Positions 1 to 7,582 of a stretch of 30,424 nucleotides of DNA are shown here, piece by piece. Source of the stretch: UBA3495 sp964629875 (GTDB lineage Bacteria > Chloroflexota > Dehalococcoidia > Lucifugimonadales > UBA3495); the NCBI GenBank assembly GCA_964629875.1, contig CAZVRK010000021.1, positions 1 to 30,424 on the forward strand, given 5' to 3'. The translations under genes were made by a program, and so were the position numbers. Under the pieces are notes generated by a model. It ran no database searches. It was not told the origin of the DNA and saw only the letters and a list, made by a program, of their open reading frames with translations. Position 1 is the stretch's first letter. Every line of letters begins with the position of its first letter.

Positions 1-213
1 CAGTATCGATGAAATCTTGGGATTTCCCAATTCGTTGTAGTAGTCCAGAATTTGTTTAGTCCATGCACGATATGGTTCTCCAGAATCAATTACAACCATT
101 TCTTCGTTGGGGTTTCCAACAAAATATATATGGGTTCCCCCAGGGTGCATAGCGCCAAAACTATTTTGATCTTCAGTAATATGAGTAGCGAAAACATGTT
201 TAGTTATTTGCAT
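1..213 (-). CDS. Metallo-beta-lactamase-fold hydrolase, N-terminal part (runs off left edge)
   Basis: Reading the minus strand from an ATG at 213 gives 71 codons open to the window edge. The protein begins MQITKHVFATHI and continues with a GGTHIYFVGN strand and an EEMVVIDSGE strand. This is the usual start of LACTB2/glyoxalase-II-like MBL-fold hydrolases, in which the metal-binding HxHxDH motif follows at about residue 75-80; here that would fall just outside the window. A weak AGGTAG ribosome site lies 5 nt before the ATG, and a sigma70-like promoter is seen at 276-304. The gene is divergent from the flavin monooxygenase at 373. The substrate cannot be told. The family call rests on the strand pattern and the hydrophobic-VIDSG segment only, because the catalytic motif is missing from view. 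A plus-strand reading frame covering the same bases is a shadow. Confidence 0.72.
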   Translation of the reverse strand, partial: MQITKHVFATHITEDQNSFGAMHPGGTHIYFVGNPNEEMVVIDSGEPYRAWTKQILDYYNELGNPKISSIL

Positions 214-275
214 TTGACTACCTATAAAAGTGTAAAGTTGTAAAGTAATGAGACATAAATATGGTCTGCTGTCGG

Positions 276-304
276 ATGGTAGCTCCGACATATAGCTTAG
301 TCAA
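276..304 (-). promoter_or_regulatory. Sigma70-like promoter with inverted repeat, for the MBL-fold gene
   Basis: On the minus strand TTGACT (299-304) and TACCAT (276-281) are separated by 17 nt, about 60 nt before the ATG at 213. A perfect 6-bp inverted repeat, GTCGGA (271-276) and TCCGAC (284-289) with a 7-nt spacer, overlaps the -10 and could be an operator. Confidence 0.45.
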
Positions 305-372
305 GTTGGGCTGCTATTGATATTTGGGTTATTCTAGAACACTATTAAAATTTAAAGATCAGGAGTTTGGTT

Positions 373-1380
373 ATGAAATTCGGCGTCTCACTAACTGGCA
401 TGGGGCAGCAACCTAGAGGAACGAACATGCGAGAAAGTTTTGGTGAAATTATTGAGTATGTCAGATCAGCTAGGGATCTTGGTTTTGATTTTATATATCA
501 AGGACAGCATTATCTAACGTCGCCGTATCAACAACTTCAAACAATGCCGTTACTCGCGAGATTGGCAGCTGAGACAGGAGATATGAGTATAGTTGCCACT
601 TTGTTGGTCCCTTTGCATCACCCTGTGGATTTGGCAGAACGTATCGCTACCATGGACGTGATTACTAATGGTCGCTTCATATTGGCAGCTGCCTTAGGTT
701 ATCGAGACGAGGAATATGATGCTTTTGCGGTTAATCCAAAGCGCAGAGTCTCCCGTTATATGGAATGTTTAGAGTTAATGAGGAGGCTTTGGACCGAAGA
801 AAAAGTTACGCACACAGGACAGCACTTTCAGGTTAAAGATGCTGAGATGGTACTAAAGCCTATACAGAAACCACATCCACCTGTTTGGGTAGCTGCGAAC
901 AGCGATGCAGCTATTAAGCGCGCTGCTACTAATGGCTATAGTTGGTATGTCAATCCGCATGCCACCCATGAAACTATCAAAAGGCAGATTCAGGTATACA
1001 ATGAAACTGCTGGTGAAGCCGGATTTGAAAGTCCTGCATTGTTGCCAATGGGTAGAGAATTATTTGTTCACGATGATAAGGAAAAGGCATTCCACGAGGT
1101 CCAACCATTCCTAGGGGGGAAATACGAGGCCTATGCGCAGTGGGGTCAGGATAAGGCACTACCTGGTGATGAAAGTTTTAGTACGTCCTTTGAAGAATTA
1201 GCGAGAGATCGGTTTATAATCGGTGATCCTGAGGATTGTATCACCGAGATAGAAAAATATCGTTCCCTCGGCATAGATCGTGGCAGTTTTCGTATGATGT
1301 GGCCTGGCATGGATCTCAAAAGTGGGATTCGTAACATGGAATTGTTTTCTAGCAAAGTCATGCCACATTTCAAAGACTAG
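373..1380 (+). CDS. LLM-class flavin-dependent oxidoreductase (luciferase-like monooxygenase)
   Basis: A 335-aa protein of the bacterial-luciferase-like TIM-barrel superfamily, which uses reduced FMN or F420 to oxidise a small organic substrate in the cytoplasm. The sequence shows the N-terminal strand MKFGVSLTG, the SARDLGFDFIYQGQHY segment, ERIATMDVITNGRFILA (typical of the family: RLDxLSxGRxxLG) and LKPIQKPHPPVWVAANS, where the barrel continues to the cofactor phosphate site. The C-terminal IIGDPEDCITEIEKYRSLG is the usual helix after the insertion. The ATG at 373 is preferred over a TTG at 367 because AGGAG (361-365) lies 7 nt before it. The gene is monocistronic, and a strong hairpin separates it from the convergent pncC-like gene. 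The substrate is unknown. Such genes are multiplied in SAR202-type Chloroflexota, and a second distant paralogue is at 10164. Confidence 0.9.
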   Translation: MKFGVSLTGMGQQPRGTNMRESFGEIIEYVRSARDLGFDFIYQGQHYLTSPYQQLQTMPLLARLAAETGDMSIVATLLVPLHHPVDLAERIATMDVITNGRFILAAALGYRDEEYDAFAVNPKRRVSRYMECLELMRRLWTEEKVTHTGQHFQVKDAEMVLKPIQKPHPPVWVAANSDAAIKRAATNGYSWYVNPHATHETIKRQIQVYNETAGEAGFESPALLPMGRELFVHDDKEKAFHEVQPFLGGKYEAYAQWGQDKALPGDESFSTSFEELARDRFIIGDPEDCITEIEKYRSLGIDRGSFRMMWPGMDLKSGIRNMELFSSKVMPHFKD

Positions 1381-1399
1381 GCCTATAAGATAATCCGCG

Positions 1400-1436
1400 G
1401 GTATGCCCGAACTGTATGTAATCTTTCGGGCATACC
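1400..1436. terminator. Hairpin between convergent genes (probable bidirectional terminator)
   Basis: A perfect 12-bp stem, GGTATGCCCGAA (1400-1411) and TTCGGGCATACC (1425-1436), has a 13-nt loop and sits between the stop codons of two convergent genes. There is no clear T-tract on either side, so termination is inferred from position and stem strength. Confidence 0.6.
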
Positions 1437-1448
1437 GTGCCTCGCATA

Positions 1449-1922
1449 CTACAGTGAACCTAAATGATCTCCGAGAAGGCTGATCACGGCTCGGGCTGCT
1501 CCTTGCTTGGTCTCGTCTCTATCGCCGGTTACTCTGATCTCGGCTGCTATGTCCTGACCATCTTTAATTGATAAACCGAGAAAAAATGTTCCTACAGGTA
1601 GACCTGATCTACCTGCAGCGGGACCTGTGACTCCGGTTGTTGAGATTCCGTAGTTAGTATTTGTAAGTTCACGGACACCTCTTGCCATAGCTATAGCCAT
1701 TTCACTGCTGACAGTTCCCTTGGTATTGTACAGTTCATCAGATACACCCAAGATGTTTTGCTTGAGTCCTCCTGTATATGCTATTACTCCTCCAGGAAAG
1801 AACTGCGATGCTCCAGGTACGCTTCCTAGTGTATAACCCACCAGTCCACACGTGCATGCTTCTGCAACTGATACGGTCTCTTTTCTGTCTAGTAGGATCT
1901 CGGCGACTTTCTGTACATCCAT
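1449..1922 (-). CDS. CinA C-terminal-domain protein, PncC-like, with altered active-site motif
   Basis: 157 aa covering the whole CinA-C domain, the fold of nicotinamide mononucleotide deamidase (NMN to NaMN plus ammonia, pyridine-nucleotide salvage). Visible family blocks are VSVAEACTCGLVG (residues 17-29), VPGASQFFPGGVIAYTGGLK (35-54), GTVSSEMAIAMARGVRE, GISTTGVTGPA and LPVGTFFLGL. The start has a GGAAAGGTG stretch upstream of ATG 1922. The usual motif is ESCTGG; here it is EACTCG. The Ser that aligns with E. coli PncC Ser29, which I recall as the catalytic serine, is Ala22, and the first Gly is Cys25, whereas the partner residues Tyr49 and Lys54 are kept. The fold assignment is secure, but deamidase activity is doubtful; it may be a degenerate or altered-function paralogue. 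It lies 32 nt downstream of tlyA on the same strand and is probably co-transcribed. Confidence 0.85.
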   Translation of the reverse strand: MDVQKVAEILLDRKETVSVAEACTCGLVGYTLGSVPGASQFFPGGVIAYTGGLKQNILGVSDELYNTKGTVSSEMAIAMARGVRELTNTNYGISTTGVTGPAAGRSGLPVGTFFLGLSIKDGQDIAAEIRVTGDRDETKQGAARAVISLLGDHLGSL

Positions 1923-1954
1923 ATATCACACCTTTCCGTTACAAAATTTTTAAA

Positions 1955-2692
1955 TTAGATAGTTTTTTCCAGTAGAATAAAGAATTCTTTGTTACCAGAG
2001 TCTCCTTTTATGGGTGACTCGCAATGGTTTTCTACTGAGAAGTTATTATCAACGCACCAATTGAACATTCGCGACATGACCTGTTGATGGATTGTACTAT
2101 CCCGAACAATTCCTCCTCGGCCAACTTCTCCTTTTTGTGCTTCGAATTGGGGTTTAACTAGCGCTACTATAGGACACCCTGTTTTCAAATGCTGTTCCAC
2201 TGATGGCAATATCAACTTCAGGGATATAAATGAAACGTCTATAGTTATTAAATCAACTTTTTCGGGGAGTGTGAAAGGATAGCGGGCGTTACATTTTTCC
2301 GTAACGCTTACTCTGGCGTCTGTTCGAATTTTATGGTGTATCTGGCCATGCCCGACATCTACAGCATATACGTGTGATGATCCTCTTTGAAGAACGCAGT
2401 CGGTAAATCCGCCAGTGGATGCTCCTACATCAAGGACAACCATGTCAGTAACGTTGATATCGAAACTCTCGAGTGCATGTGCAAGCTTTATGCCGCCCCT
2501 GCTAACATAAGGTAATCTTCCACGTATCTCGATAGGGGTATTCTCATCTAGTATCGTACTAGCCTTTAGTACTCTTCCGGACGGTTGAAACACTAACCCT
2601 TCCATTATCATAGTTTGCGCCTGCTCGCGGCTTTCTGAAAGACCTAGTTCGTATATCAGGACATCTGCTCTTTTTCTACTTGTTTGGGGCAA
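1955..2692 (-). CDS. tlyA: TlyA family rRNA (cytidine-2'-O)-methyltransferase
   Basis: 245 aa, the normal length for TlyA, which methylates 2'-OH groups of cytidines in 16S/23S rRNA using S-adenosylmethionine. Residues 5-65 form an S4 RNA-binding domain (KRADVLIYELGLSESREQAQ, IEIRGRLPYVSRGGIKL). The FtsJ-type methyltransferase domain follows, with SAM motif VVLDVGASTGGFTD (85-98), DVGHGQ (112-117), LITIDVSFISL (148-158) and LVKPQFE (178-184). Lys69, Asp152 and Lys180 fit the K-D-K catalytic set of 2'-O-methyltransferases. The start is TTG at 2692: an in-frame TAG lies just upstream, and AGAGG lies about 9 nt before the TTG. The pncC-like gene follows downstream. Confidence in the family is high; the exact rRNA target is not visible. 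Confidence 0.93.
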   Translation of the reverse strand: MPQTSRKRADVLIYELGLSESREQAQTMIMEGLVFQPSGRVLKASTILDENTPIEIRGRLPYVSRGGIKLAHALESFDINVTDMVVLDVGASTGGFTDCVLQRGSSHVYAVDVGHGQIHHKIRTDARVSVTEKCNARYPFTLPEKVDLITIDVSFISLKLILPSVEQHLKTGCPIVALVKPQFEAQKGEVGRGGIVRDSTIHQQVMSRMFNWCVDNNFSVENHCESPIKGDSGNKEFFILLEKTI

Positions 2693-2749
2693 GTCTCGGG
2701 ACCTCTACAGATTGGTAATATTGTCTGACCGGTTATTTTTTTAACAAAG

Positions 2750-3538
2750 TTATTCGCCAATGAAGTCAGGTTTGCGTTTTTCTAAGAAAGCATTGTAACC
2801 CTCTTTGTAATCTTTAGTATCGAATTGTTTTAAGGGTAGTTCCTTTTGTGATTGAGATAACTTTGCTAAGGAAGGAGACTCTAGCACATTATTCAAGATC
2901 TCTTTATTCACCGCATGTGAGAGTGGGGCTAATCTAGCGATTTCGGCAGCAAGTTTGTATGTAGTGAGTTCTAATTCGAGTTCGGGCACTACTTGTGTTA
3001 CTAATCCCATAGCTAGAGCAGTTTCCCCATCCACCAAACGCCCTGACAGGAGTATGTATAAAGCATTTCCTTTTCCTACCAGATTTATAAGGCTGCTCAT
3101 TTCCCTGTGGCCTATAGTAATTCCAAGCCGCGCTACTGGTATTCCCATTCTGATATTAGGTGTAGCAATACGAATATCTGTGGCTGTTGCTATTTCACAA
3201 CCACCGCCGGCTGCTACCCCTTTAATCATTGAAATGGTTGGGGTTTTCAGATTTATCAGTGTCTCGAGTAGGGTATCAACTGCTGCGTTATATTCGTAAC
3301 CCTGGGTGGAGTTATTTCTGTACTGCTCAAAGTCTTGTATGTCTGCGCCGGCACAAAATGACTCATTTCCTGCGCCGGTGATTACGATCGCTTTGGTATT
3401 AACGTCATTATCTAGGCTTTCAAATAAACGCGAGAGTTCCTCCCACATATGAAAACGGATAGCGTTTCTTTGATCTGGGCGGTTCAATGTGACTGTGGAT
3501 ATATGATCCTTATATTCGAGCAATATGTCGTTAGTCAT
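2750..3538 (-). CDS. Enoyl-CoA hydratase/isomerase (crotonase) family protein
   Basis: 262 aa from an ATG at 3538. A TTG at 3604 would add 22 residues unlike the family, so it was rejected. The crotonase fold is clear: NRPDQRNAI, ITGAGNESFCAGADI (oxyanion-hole strand, residues 53-67), IKGVAAGGGCEIATATD (105-121) and a C-terminal helix ending LEKRKPDF. Of the two hydratase glutamates, the one equivalent to rat Glu144 is present (Glu115), but the Glu164 position is Val135 in GIPVARLG. Water addition by the two-Glu mechanism is therefore unlikely; isomerase, dehalogenase, hydrolase or decarboxylase chemistry on an acyl-CoA is more plausible. The gene is divergent from the SMP-30 gene and upstream of tlyA on the same strand with a 57-nt gap. 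The substrate is unknown. Confidence 0.88.
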   Translation of the reverse strand: MTNDILLEYKDHISTVTLNRPDQRNAIRFHMWEELSRLFESLDNDVNTKAIVITGAGNESFCAGADIQDFEQYRNNSTQGYEYNAAVDTLLETLINLKTPTISMIKGVAAGGGCEIATATDIRIATPNIRMGIPVARLGITIGHREMSSLINLVGKGNALYILLSGRLVDGETALAMGLVTQVVPELELELTTYKLAAEIARLAPLSHAVNKEILNNVLESPSLAKLSQSQKELPLKQFDTKDYKEGYNAFLEKRKPDFIGE

Positions 3539-3617
3539 TGAATCTAACCGTGCTGTAGTTCTGTTTGTGAAGAGTAGCGTACAGTGGCCCAATTTACGTG
3601 TCAAATTGATGTCGGTA

Positions 3618-3646
3618 ATGACATCCCTGACGATGGATAATATACT
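3618..3646 (+). promoter_or_regulatory. Sigma70-like promoter for the SMP-30 gene
   Basis: ATGACA (3618-3623), a 17-nt spacer and TATACT (3641-3646) lie 35 nt before the ATG at 3681, in the spacer between divergent genes. Confidence 0.6.
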
Positions 3647-3680
3647 GGCGCCGGGTAACCATTACAGGAGGAGGTGTTTC

Positions 3681-4577
3681 ATGAGCTGGGAGTTTGAGTT
3701 GGTAGCTGGCCCATACGGTGGAACAACGGAAGGACCTGTTTGGACTGGGGAATCAGTGTTATTTACCGACATTCAAGGATGTCGGATTATGCGCTATATG
3801 CCCGATAGTGGCGAAGTAGACGAGTATTTTACAGGTACTTCATATACTAATGGTTTGTGTTTCGATTCATCCGGTAATCTATATGGGTGTCAACAGGGTG
3901 GCCGGCGCATTGTTCGATTTGAATCAGACCTGAGAACGATAAATTCATTGCCCCATATGCTTGATGATATTCCGCATAATAATCCGAATGATTTGGTAGT
4001 GGATCGATCTGGAAGAATTTGGTTTACAGATCCTTATAGTGGCATCGGTGGTAGCGGAGACCAATTACTAGATCATATGTCAGTCTTAAGATTAGATCCA
4101 GAAGGAAACAGCCAGTGGCAGCTAAGTCGTATTACGACTGACATTACCCGCCCGAATGGTATTCTGATATCCCGTGATCAAAAAACTCTGTATGTTGCAC
4201 AAAGTGATTATGGCGTTGATAAGCGCAGGGAACTTCGGGCGTACCCCATAAATCAAAACGGTACATTGGGCGAGTATGTAACCCTTCATACTTTCGGTGT
4301 TGATATTAACGGAGTACAGAGAGGCGTGGACGGTATGACTCTAGACACTGATGGAAATATCGTTGCTTGTGCTGGATGGGAGTCTGGTGGCCCAGGTCCT
4401 ATGATCTACGTGTTTTCTCCGGCAGGTAGGGTTTTAGAGACACACCCGATAAGAGTTGAACGTGCGACCAACTGTTGTTTTGGTGATAGTGATATGAAAA
4501 CATTATATGTCACCACTGGTGGTGGGCATTTATTCAAGGCACGTACTGATCACACAGGGTGGATAATGTGGCCATAA
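3681..4577 (+). CDS. SMP-30/gluconolactonase/LRE-family protein (sugar lactone lactonase-like)
   Basis: 298-aa six-bladed beta-propeller related to SMP-30/gluconolactonase, metal-dependent enzymes that hydrolyse sugar or other lactones. The metal-ligand pattern is present: Glu17 in TTEGPVW, Asn159 in RPNGILIS and Asp217 in RGVDGMTLD, with the supporting Asn103 in NPNDLVVD. Repeated blade motifs such as FDSSGNLYG, VDRSGRIWFTDP and LDTDGNIVA are also clear. An unusually strong ribosome site, AGGAGGAGG (3666-3674), fixes the ATG at 3681; in-frame codons further upstream were discarded. No signal peptide is seen, so it is probably cytoplasmic. With the MDR dehydrogenase 99 nt downstream it may act in sugar-acid or polyol oxidation (dehydrogenase forms a lactone, SMP-30 opens it). 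That link is inference from proximity. Confidence 0.88.
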   Translation: MSWEFELVAGPYGGTTEGPVWTGESVLFTDIQGCRIMRYMPDSGEVDEYFTGTSYTNGLCFDSSGNLYGCQQGGRRIVRFESDLRTINSLPHMLDDIPHNNPNDLVVDRSGRIWFTDPYSGIGGSGDQLLDHMSVLRLDPEGNSQWQLSRITTDITRPNGILISRDQKTLYVAQSDYGVDKRRELRAYPINQNGTLGEYVTLHTFGVDINGVQRGVDGMTLDTDGNIVACAGWESGGPGPMIYVFSPAGRVLETHPIRVERATNCCFGDSDMKTLYVTTGGGHLFKARTDHTGWIMWP

Positions 4578-4615
4578 TAGGCCGGCGATTGTTCATTAGA
4601 AGATAAATACTACAC

Positions 4616-4645
4616 TTGATATGGTGTTCGAATTGATATTACTAT
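4616..4645 (+). promoter_or_regulatory. Weak sigma70-like promoter for the MDR dehydrogenase
   Basis: TTGATA (4616-4621), 18-nt spacer and TACTAT (4640-4645), 31 nt before the ATG at 4677. The -10 match is partial. Confidence 0.3.
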
Positions 4646-4676
4646 AACCAGATAAAATCTGAAGGAGAAATTTACT

Positions 4677-5645
4677 ATGAAATCAGCAAGGTTAGTTGGT
4701 CCTAAGAATTTTGAATTTGTGGATGTGGAAACTCCTGTTCCTTCAGATGGTCAATGCTTGATAAAACTTGAGCGCGTTTCAGTGTGCGGGAGCGATATAA
4801 GACACGGGTATAGTTCGACTGCTGAAGAAGATTACCCGATGAAACCCGGTTCACCTTGTCATGAACTGGCAGGAATAGTTGTGGACAGCAAAACAGATGA
4901 TTTTCAAGAAGGTCAGAGAGTGATAACTATCCCTTACCGCGGAACAGGTGGGTTGTGTGAATATGTTGTTTCCGATCCAACACGCATGGCACTTTTACCA
5001 GATACCGGATCGTTAGATGAATGGGTTATGTGCCAGCCATCAGGAACGGTATTGTATTCGTGTCGTCAGATGGGAAGTGTTCTAGGGCAAAATGTACTGA
5101 TAATGGGTCAGGGTAGTATTGGACTGAGCTTTACCATGTTGGTTTCCAGGATGGGTGCCCGAAACGTCATAGTAGCAGATCTCTTGGATTATAGATTGGA
5201 AAAATCTAAAGAATTTGGATCTACTCATAGGATTAATCCTGACAAGGAGAACTTGAGTGAAGCTATATCTGAAATCACCGGAGGGGTTGGAGTAGATATA
5301 GCTGTGGAAGCTGCTGGATATCCGGATACTTTGAATATGGCATTTAGTCAGATACGCCAATTCGGTACTATTATTGTATTTGGTATTCAGACTGATAAGT
5401 TGGTACCAATAGAGCATAACTATTGGATGGAACAACAACCTCGTATCATACCAACAACAGGTGCTCGAAGTGGTGACCCTATTACACAAATTAAGGACAT
5501 GGTGTCACTTAAAGAACGCGGATGGGCAGACCCTAGCAAATTAATCACACATAAAATGGGCTTTTCAGAAGTCCAGAACGCTTATGATATGTACGATCAG
5601 CAACAGGACAATGTGATTAAAGTGGTAATGAATATTAATGAATAA
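4677..5645 (+). CDS. Zinc-binding alcohol dehydrogenase family protein (MDR superfamily)
   Basis: 322-aa medium-chain dehydrogenase/reductase: GroES-like N-terminal domain followed by an NAD(P)-binding Rossmann domain. Catalytic-zinc residues are visible as Cys37 in SVCGSDIRH and His62-Glu63 in PCHELAG. The nucleotide site is MGQGSIGL (143-150), followed by ADLLDYRLEKSKEFG with an acidic residue after the second strand, which favours NAD(H). The four-cysteine structural-zinc loop between residues about 85 and 100 is missing, as in the shorter sorbitol/threonine-dehydrogenase-like or quinone-reductase-like branches, so the protein is about 20-30 aa shorter than classical ADHs. GAAGGAG (4661-4667) is well placed for the ATG. 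Its partner is probably the SMP-30 gene upstream; substrate unknown. Confidence 0.87.
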   Translation: MKSARLVGPKNFEFVDVETPVPSDGQCLIKLERVSVCGSDIRHGYSSTAEEDYPMKPGSPCHELAGIVVDSKTDDFQEGQRVITIPYRGTGGLCEYVVSDPTRMALLPDTGSLDEWVMCQPSGTVLYSCRQMGSVLGQNVLIMGQGSIGLSFTMLVSRMGARNVIVADLLDYRLEKSKEFGSTHRINPDKENLSEAISEITGGVGVDIAVEAAGYPDTLNMAFSQIRQFGTIIVFGIQTDKLVPIEHNYWMEQQPRIIPTTGARSGDPITQIKDMVSLKERGWADPSKLITHKMGFSEVQNAYDMYDQQQDNVIKVVMNINE

Positions 5646-5715
5646 CATTATCCCCTTAATCTAGAAATGCCTGATCGAAAATTGGTGAAAACTCCCATGC
5701 TCTCCTCTTGTCGTT

Positions 5716-5746
5716 TTGACTGTTAATCAGATTAAACTATAGTCAA
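5716..5746 (+). promoter_or_regulatory. Strong promoter inside an imperfect palindrome, before the winged-helix gene
   Basis: TTGACT (5716-5721), 16-nt spacer and TATAGT (5738-5743) give a short leader before the start at 5767. The same bases form an inverted repeat: TTGACT pairs with AGTCAA (5741-5746), and GTTAATC (5722-5728) is mirrored by GATTAA (5730-5735). It may be an operator for the DNA-binding protein encoded next; that is inference. Confidence 0.5.
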
Positions 5747-5766
5747 GCGAATGGGGAGGTGTGGGT

Positions 5767-6633
5767 GTGTCGCCATCAGAACAGATATATTTACTTGTTG
5801 AAAATCTTACTCTAGGGGTCGCTTTATTAGAAGCCGTTGAACGAGGCATAATGACTGCCCGGTTAGTTTCTAGTCAAAGTGAGTTTATCGCATCAGACCT
5901 TACCGTTGCTAAACCAATGATACCGCTTGAGGTTACTGACAATTCTGATCTCATACGAAGAGGAAATAATCAGGTCAGAGCCGCGTTCGCATGTTCAATA
6001 ATAGAAACCGACCGGATCATGCGTAGTGTATGTGGTGATATTCCAGATAGTAATTGCTCTACTGAAGTGGAAACGGCCCACTGTATTATATCCCTAATTG
6101 CAGAAGCCTTTAGGGATGGTTTAATGACTCCTATTTGGAGGTGTCCGAATAACTACCGGAAGCTGTTTGCAGTTGATTCAGCAAACTTTATGCTAGACAC
6201 TAGTGAATTGGACGGTAAAGAGCTTTGTTGGAGCGATTTTGGAGGGATCCAACGATACGTAGACCTGCTGCAATATTGTGCCACTGTAATACCGTACAGT
6301 CATATCCATAATTCGAGCATTACACCCGAACAGCTCAAATATGACATTGTTGCGAAACCCAAAGAAGCACCTACATTCCAGATGGCACCGAAAGATGCGT
6401 TAGGAGATTTTGTGGAGAACACTTGTATCGTGGGTGCTGAAAAAATGGTAATGGCCAAGGACTTATATTCATCTTACTTGGAATGGTGTGTAGAGTACGG
6501 TTATCAGCCGGTCGGTCAGCGTAGTTTTGGAATGAAACTTACCTCAGCCGGGTTTGAGAGAAGGCGTCGAGGAAGAGGTAGACATTGGTGGGTCGGAATA
6601 GCCGTGTCTGAGGGTTCTTTGGTAATGGCCTAG
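5767..6633 (+). CDS. Unknown protein with C-terminal D5-primase-type winged-helix domain
   Basis: 288 aa. GTG 5767 is preferred over GTG 5761 because the GGGGAGG ribosome site (5753-5759) is 7 nt before it. The last 70 residues (about 213-280) resemble the winged-helix domain that ends phage/plasmid P4- and D5-type primase-helicases: MAKDLYSSYLEWCVEYG, a GQRSFGMKLTSAGFERRR helix-turn and a basic wing, GRGRHWWVGI. The ATPase and primase domains that normally precede it are absent. Residues 1-200 match nothing I recognise; they include a hydrophobic N-terminal helix and cysteines scattered without a metal-binding pattern. No replication, integrase or phage genes are nearby, so this is a stand-alone DNA-binding protein or a domesticated fragment. 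The palindromic promoter suggests autoregulation. Function unknown. Confidence 0.75.
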   Translation: MSPSEQIYLLVENLTLGVALLEAVERGIMTARLVSSQSEFIASDLTVAKPMIPLEVTDNSDLIRRGNNQVRAAFACSIIETDRIMRSVCGDIPDSNCSTEVETAHCIISLIAEAFRDGLMTPIWRCPNNYRKLFAVDSANFMLDTSELDGKELCWSDFGGIQRYVDLLQYCATVIPYSHIHNSSITPEQLKYDIVAKPKEAPTFQMAPKDALGDFVENTCIVGAEKMVMAKDLYSSYLEWCVEYGYQPVGQRSFGMKLTSAGFERRRRGRGRHWWVGIAVSEGSLVMA

Positions 6634-6670
6634 TTGTTGTCGCATCCGTGATGAGACGAGAAACTTGAGA

Positions 6671-6685
6671 CGCCTATACTAGGCG
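6671..6685. terminator. Short hairpin between convergent genes
   Basis: CGCCTA (6671-6676) and TAGGCG (6680-6685) form a 6-bp perfect inverted repeat with a 3-nt loop, in the 232-nt spacer between the winged-helix gene and the convergent queuosine transporter. There is no T-tract, so a terminator role is a guess. I see nothing else in the spacer 6634-6865. Confidence 0.3.
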
Positions 6686-6865
6686 ACTATTTCCTTCAAC
6701 ACCCGGGTTGCCCGTTGTTTCCGCAGCATGTGTTCAGAGTTATTAGTTTATAGAAATTATTTTTTACTAATAGTCTGAATTTTTTGCTCGCTGCCATGTT
6801 CTGTGACAGATTCTGAATTGCTTGCTTTATGGTGGGTTTAGAATTCACAATCTATTACTAGATAA

Positions 6866-7573
6866 TTATCTGAATACACCAAAAGGATTGAGCGATTTCG
6901 GTGTGTCATATACGTCTATCTGTTCCTTTTTCTTGATGTAGTTTACGACTGCGTAAGTTAGTGGAGTTGCTAAGGCTTCGTAACCTATTTTTACCCACCA
7001 TTGCAATAGAGCTGTTCTGAATAGCGTTTCAGGTCCGAGAGCCCCGCTTATTCCGAAGGCTATAAAAATAAATACAAAAGAATCGAAGCCTTGGCCAACT
7101 ACTGTGGATCCAATTGTTCTTAGCCACAAGTATTTTCCATTAGTAGCCACTTTCAGAATAGATAAGGTGGCTGAGTTCGAAAACTCGCCTATCAGATATG
7201 CGATAAATGATCCCATTAGAATCAAAGGGAATTGGCCTAGAATGCTCATGTAGGCATCTTGGTTCTCCCAGAAAATAACTGCTGGTATTATCCCAGTAAG
7301 CCATAGCACGATAGCGACTACTACATTGCAGGCAAACCCTAACCAAATGACGCCTCTAGCGGTTCTGAATCCGTAAACCTCGGTTAATACGTCTCCAATA
7401 ATGTAGCTCATCGGAAAAATTATTATTGAAGCTGGTAGGAAAATAAGAGCATCCCCTAAGAAAGGCTGCGGAAGGGTTGCTATATGTATGAGTTTCACAG
7501 CGACTATGTTGGAAGTAATGAGCACTGTTATGAATAGTGCTACGATAATAATAAATGTTCCCGAGAATTTCAT
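6866..7573 (-). CDS. yhhQ: Queuosine precursor transporter (VUT/YhhQ family)
   Basis: 235-aa integral membrane protein with about six transmembrane helices. The family signature is present: an N-terminal helix ending SNIVAVKLI, then FPMSYIIGDVLTEVYGFRTAR (about residues 53-73), in which the acidic and aromatic residues are diagnostic of the VUT_1 family. These proteins import preQ0/preQ1 or related 7-deazaguanines used to make queuosine in tRNA. The gene starts 9 nt after the queF stop and shares its promoter, which supports both assignments: imported preQ0 is the substrate of QueF. The C-terminus is a short basic tail (NYIKKKEQIDVYD). The position is the inner membrane. The family is secure; whether preQ0 or preQ1 is carried cannot be read from sequence. 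Confidence 0.9.
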   Translation of the reverse strand: MKFSGTFIIIVALFITVLITSNIVAVKLIHIATLPQPFLGDALIFLPASIIIFPMSYIIGDVLTEVYGFRTARGVIWLGFACNVVVAIVLWLTGIIPAVIFWENQDAYMSILGQFPLILMGSFIAYLIGEFSNSATLSILKVATNGKYLWLRTIGSTVVGQGFDSFVFIFIAFGISGALGPETLFRTALLQWWVKIGYEALATPLTYAVVNYIKKKEQIDVYDTPKSLNPFGVFR

Positions 7574-7582
7574 TCATGCCCC

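Noticed and set aside
52..243. A 63-codon plus-strand frame at the left edge
   Set aside because: The opposite strand encodes a recognisable MBL-fold N-terminus with promoter and ribosome site.
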